From Chitinophagales bacterium (GTDB taxonomy: Bacteria > Bacteroidota > Bacteroidia > Chitinophagales > Chitinophagaceae): DNA of 64,000 nt. Of this stretch, positions 61,571-64,000 are shown piece after piece. The stretch spans positions 1 to 64,000 of the forward strand of contig JAATFP010000105.1 in NCBI GenBank assembly GCA_015655125.1, given 5' to 3'. The translations under genes were made by a program, and so were the position numbers. Every line of letters starts with the position of its first letter. Position 1 is the first letter of the stretch. Below the pieces are notes generated by a model. The model did no database searches. It was not told the DNA's origin and saw nothing but the letters and a program-made list of their open reading frames with translations.

Positions 61571-62110
61571 ATGGCTAACAAGAGGGCATTTGAAATTGCG
61601 TTTGTGGGATTAAAGCCTGGCGTTCATGAGTTTAACTATGAGTTAGACGATAAGTTCTTTATAGAAAAAGGTGCCGAAGATTTTGCAAATGCAAAAGCGG
61701 ACGTGAAGTTATCATTGGAAAAGAATACCGGCTTCATGCTGCTAAAGTTTGAAGTGGGCGGTAAAGCCGATGTTAGTTGCGACAGATGCGGAAATTCATT
61801 GACAATGGACCTCTGGGATGAATTTAAACTGGTGGTGAAACTAGTTGACAATCCCGACGAGATGAACCTGAACGAAGAAGATCCGGATGTTTTTTACATT
61901 TCACGCACCGAAAGCCATCTCGAAGTAAGCGACTGGCTCTACGAATTTGTATTGCTAAGCGTACCAACGCAAAAGATGTGTGGCGAAGATGAAAGAGGCG
62001 GATCAAAGTGCAACAAGGAAGTATTGGAAAAACTGAGGCAGATGGAAGTGAAGGAAGAACACAATGCCAATACTTTGTGGAAAGGACTGGATAAGTTCAA
62101 AGAGAATTAG
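61571..62110 (+). CDS. DUF177 (YceD) domain protein
   Basis: The product has 179 residues. YceD-family proteins are encoded before rpmF in most bacteria and take part in 23S rRNA maturation in some. The conserved Cys pair CDRCGNSL (~65) and a second pair (MCGEDERGGSKC) suggest a zinc site. It is the first gene of the conserved yceD-rpmF-plsX order. Confidence 0.9.
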   Translation: MANKRAFEIAFVGLKPGVHEFNYELDDKFFIEKGAEDFANAKADVKLSLEKNTGFMLLKFEVGGKADVSCDRCGNSLTMDLWDEFKLVVKLVDNPDEMNLNEEDPDVFYISRTESHLEVSDWLYEFVLLSVPTQKMCGEDERGGSKCNKEVLEKLRQMEVKEEHNANTLWKGLDKFKEN

Positions 62111-62178
62111 TTTAGAGATGAGTGATGAGCGGTTAGAAAAACAGAAAAAAGAAATTTTAATTTTAAAAATAAACAGTC

Positions 62179-62376
62179 ATGCCAAATCCAAAAAGGCGCC
62201 ACAGTCAGCAACGCAGTGCGAAAAGAAGAACACATTATAAAGCAGTGGAAGCTACTTTGAGTACCGACAGCACCACAGGTGTAATTCACGTACGTCATCG
62301 CGCGCACGTGGTTGAAGGTAAATTATACTACAAAGGAAAAGTTGTTGCTGAAAAAGCACCATTGAGAGCAAATTGA
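62179..62376 (+). CDS. rpmF: 50S ribosomal protein L32
   Basis: The product has 65 residues. It starts MPNPKRRHSQQRSAKRRTHY, the standard L32 N-terminus. The usual four zinc Cys are absent (GVIHVRHRAHVVEGKLYYKG), as in other zinc-free L32 forms. It lies 68 bp after the DUF177 gene, in the same operon. Confidence 0.96.
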   Translation: MPNPKRRHSQQRSAKRRTHYKAVEATLSTDSTTGVIHVRHRAHVVEGKLYYKGKVVAEKAPLRAN

Positions 62377-62463
62377 TTTTTGCCATAAAGATTTTAATTC
62401 CAAAACTAAAGTTTGAGTAACTTCAAGCTTGTTTTGGAATTTTTAATTTAAAAATTTTCTTGC

Positions 62464-63405
62464 ATGATCACGATCGGTTTGGATATGATGGGCGGCGACT
62501 ATGCTCCACTTGAAGCAGTAAAAGGTGTTGCCGCATTTTTTGAAGAAGAGAAAGAAAATATCCAGCTTATTCTGATCGGCGATGAAGAAAAGATTACGCA
62601 ACTTTTGCGGAAACATCCGCTTCCTGCAGGAAAATATTCCATCGTTCATTCTGCCCAGGTGATCGAAATGCATGAGCATCCCACAAAGGCGCTTAAAGAA
62701 AAACAGCAGTCTTCTATCGCCATCGGTTTTCATTTATTGGCCACCGGCAAAACAGATGCTTTCATCAGCGCCGGCAATACAGGCGCGATGATGGTAGGCG
62801 CCTTGTTCAGTATCAAAGCCATCGAAGGTGTTTTCCGCCCGGCCATCGGCGCTTACATGCCGCGTGAAAGCGGCAAACTTGGCTTACTCGTAGACGTTGG
62901 ATTGAACTCTGACTGCAAGCCGGAAAACCTCAACCAGTTTGCTATCCTCGGCTCACTCTTCGCTGAACACATTTTAAAGATCGGGTCACCAAAAGTTGGC
63001 CTGGTAAATATCGGCGAAGAAGAAGGAAAAGGAAACCTGCTGGCGCAAGCTGCCTATCCTTTGTTAAAAGAAAATAACCTCATCCATTTTACCGGAAACA
63101 TCGAGGGCCGTGATATCCTGCTCGACAAAGCGGACGTGATGGTATGTGACGGCTTCACAGGAAATGTGGTGCTGAAACTCGCAGAAAGCATCCACGACAT
63201 TGTTCAGCGCCGCAACATCAAAGATGAACACTTCCAACGCTTTAATTTTGAAAGCTACGGAGGCGTCCCCATTTTGGGCGTTGCAAAACCTGTAATTATC
63301 GGTAACGGTATTTCCGGCGCAACCGCGTTTAAAAATATGATCAGTATCGCCGAACGCATGATCATAACAGATCTTTCAGGGAAGATACGGGAAAGCTTTG
63401 CGTAA
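62464..63405 (+). CDS. plsX: Phosphate acyltransferase PlsX
   Basis: The product has 313 residues. It makes acyl-phosphate from acyl-ACP for phospholipid synthesis. Signatures: ITIGLDMMGGDYAPLEAVKG, FISAGNTGAMMVGALFSIKA, and VMVCDGFTGNVVLKLAESIH. Position after rpmF is conserved widely; fabH, often next, is not here, so the unit ends with plsX. Confidence 0.95.
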   Translation: MITIGLDMMGGDYAPLEAVKGVAAFFEEEKENIQLILIGDEEKITQLLRKHPLPAGKYSIVHSAQVIEMHEHPTKALKEKQQSSIAIGFHLLATGKTDAFISAGNTGAMMVGALFSIKAIEGVFRPAIGAYMPRESGKLGLLVDVGLNSDCKPENLNQFAILGSLFAEHILKIGSPKVGLVNIGEEEGKGNLLAQAAYPLLKENNLIHFTGNIEGRDILLDKADVMVCDGFTGNVVLKLAESIHDIVQRRNIKDEHFQRFNFESYGGVPILGVAKPVIIGNGISGATAFKNMISIAERMIITDLSGKIRESFA

Positions 63406-63540
63406 AAGACAGATCCCTTTTTCGAAAGATTTTATTAAATTAAAAGCTTTTTACTAAGCTTACCTGCGTTAAAATACCGCAAGTTTCGGGTAGATAAAAT
63501 TCCATCTCCATACTACTTTTGTTTTCTAAAACCGACAAAT

Positions 63541-64000
63541 GAAAACACAGGAAACAACCAACTACGAACGCATTGCGGAAGCAATAGAATATATCCAGGC
63601 TAATTATAAATCACAACCGCGGCTGGAAGAAATTGCAGCGGCAATTCATCTCAGCCCTTTTCATTTTCAAAAACTATTTACGGAATGGGCAGAAGTAAGT
63701 CCTAAAAAATTTCTGCAATACATTACAGTTGAACATGCCAAACAACTGCTTAAAAAAAATCAATCAACGTTGTTTGACACAGCTGCTGAAACCGGGCTTT
63801 CGGGAACGGGCAGATTACATGATCTTTTCATCAATATCGAAGTGCTGCACATATTTACCCTCAACTGGGAAAAGCCTGAACAGGTAAAGTTGCACTTAAA
63901 AGGAACAGATTTCCAGCTAAAGGTTTGGGAAACGTTGTTGAAAATTCCGATGGGAGAATTAACAACTTATGGAAGTATTGCGAAGCAGATGAGCCGGCCA
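63541..64000 (+). CDS. Ada-like AraC/methyltransferase, partial, middle domain missing
   Basis: The gene runs off the right edge; 153 codons are visible. Residues 1-100 are an AraC-type HTH: YERIAEAIEYIQANYKSQPR, LEEIAAAIHLSPFHFQKLF, ending GLSGTGRLHDLFINIE. In Ada-like proteins about 80-90 residues of the RNase H-like N-terminal part of the methyltransferase come next. Here the frame goes at once to VLHIFTLNWEKPEQVKLHLK, then GTDFQLKVWETLLKIPMGEL, the beginning of the DNA-binding half of the O6-alkylguanine methyltransferase. The junction at about 63840 keeps the reading frame. The active-site PCHR lies beyond the window. Confidence 0.8.

Overview
The window looks like chromosomal DNA from a member of the Bacteroidota, most likely in or near the Chitinophagaceae; the family-level placement is inference. 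The supporting evidence is a SusC/SusD polysaccharide utilisation locus, TonB-linked outer-membrane proteins with CarboxypepD_reg-like N-termini, a giant secreted protein with a type IX secretion C-terminal tail, DUF3810, a solo GldM-like domain, and promoters of the Bacteroidota type (TAnnTTTG at -7, TTG or TTTG near -33) rather than sigma70 boxes. Shine-Dalgarno sequences are weak or absent.

Layout. 1-8571: two minus-strand surface-protein genes, one cut by the window edge and one of 2561 codons with five tandem ~83-residue repeats. 9131-14659: an OMP beta-barrel TonB-type receptor, then a divergent unit of a small His/Cys protein and a second TonB receptor that looks metal-related, with a palindromic operator upstream. 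14835-21075: a small acidic protein, two tRNA-Val genes, clpS-aat (N-end rule), tex, and a DEDDh exonuclease/GIY-YIG fusion. 21353-28626: valS, a GldM C-terminal-like protein, an acetyltransferase, a SIMPL protein, an Lrp/AsnC regulator divergent from ahcY, and a ribosome hibernation-type factor. 28881-36494: class I aldolase, an old-yellow-enzyme homologue, DUF72, an Nei/Fpg glycosylase, two acidic low-complexity proteins, a half-length DUF1456 protein, ferritin, an acetyltransferase and a beta-repeat membrane-anchored protein.

36545-53158 is a uronate-oriented polysaccharide utilisation locus. Read on the minus strand it runs SusC, SusD, a small lipoprotein, a GH2 with malectin-like tail, a GH88 unsaturated glucuronyl hydrolase, a second GH2, a beta-helix lyase-like protein, an SDR (probable fructuronate reductase) and UxuA mannonate dehydratase, with a divergent LacI-family regulator. 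Glycan import, exo-cleavage, removal of terminal uronic acid and the first cytoplasmic steps of hexuronate breakdown are therefore encoded together. Uronate isomerase and KDG kinase/aldolase are not in the window.

53190-64000: a DUF2130 protein interrupted by a one-base frameshift in an A9 tract, three tRNA genes (Leu-GAG, Leu-TAA, Gly-GCC), a histidine kinase, a glycosyltransferase, a 4'-phosphopantetheinyl transferase, dCTP deaminase, a serine hydrolase, DUF3810, the DUF177-rpmF-plsX unit, and the start of an Ada-like AraC/methyltransferase that lacks its middle domain.

The most unusual non-coding content is a set of long inverted repeats: a 59-bp perfect palindrome (21116-21174), a nested ~219-bp inverted repeat (25963-26181) and a related hairpin that supplies a stop codon (19645-19736). 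I found no CRISPR array, prophage, transposase, rRNA gene or clear new defence system.
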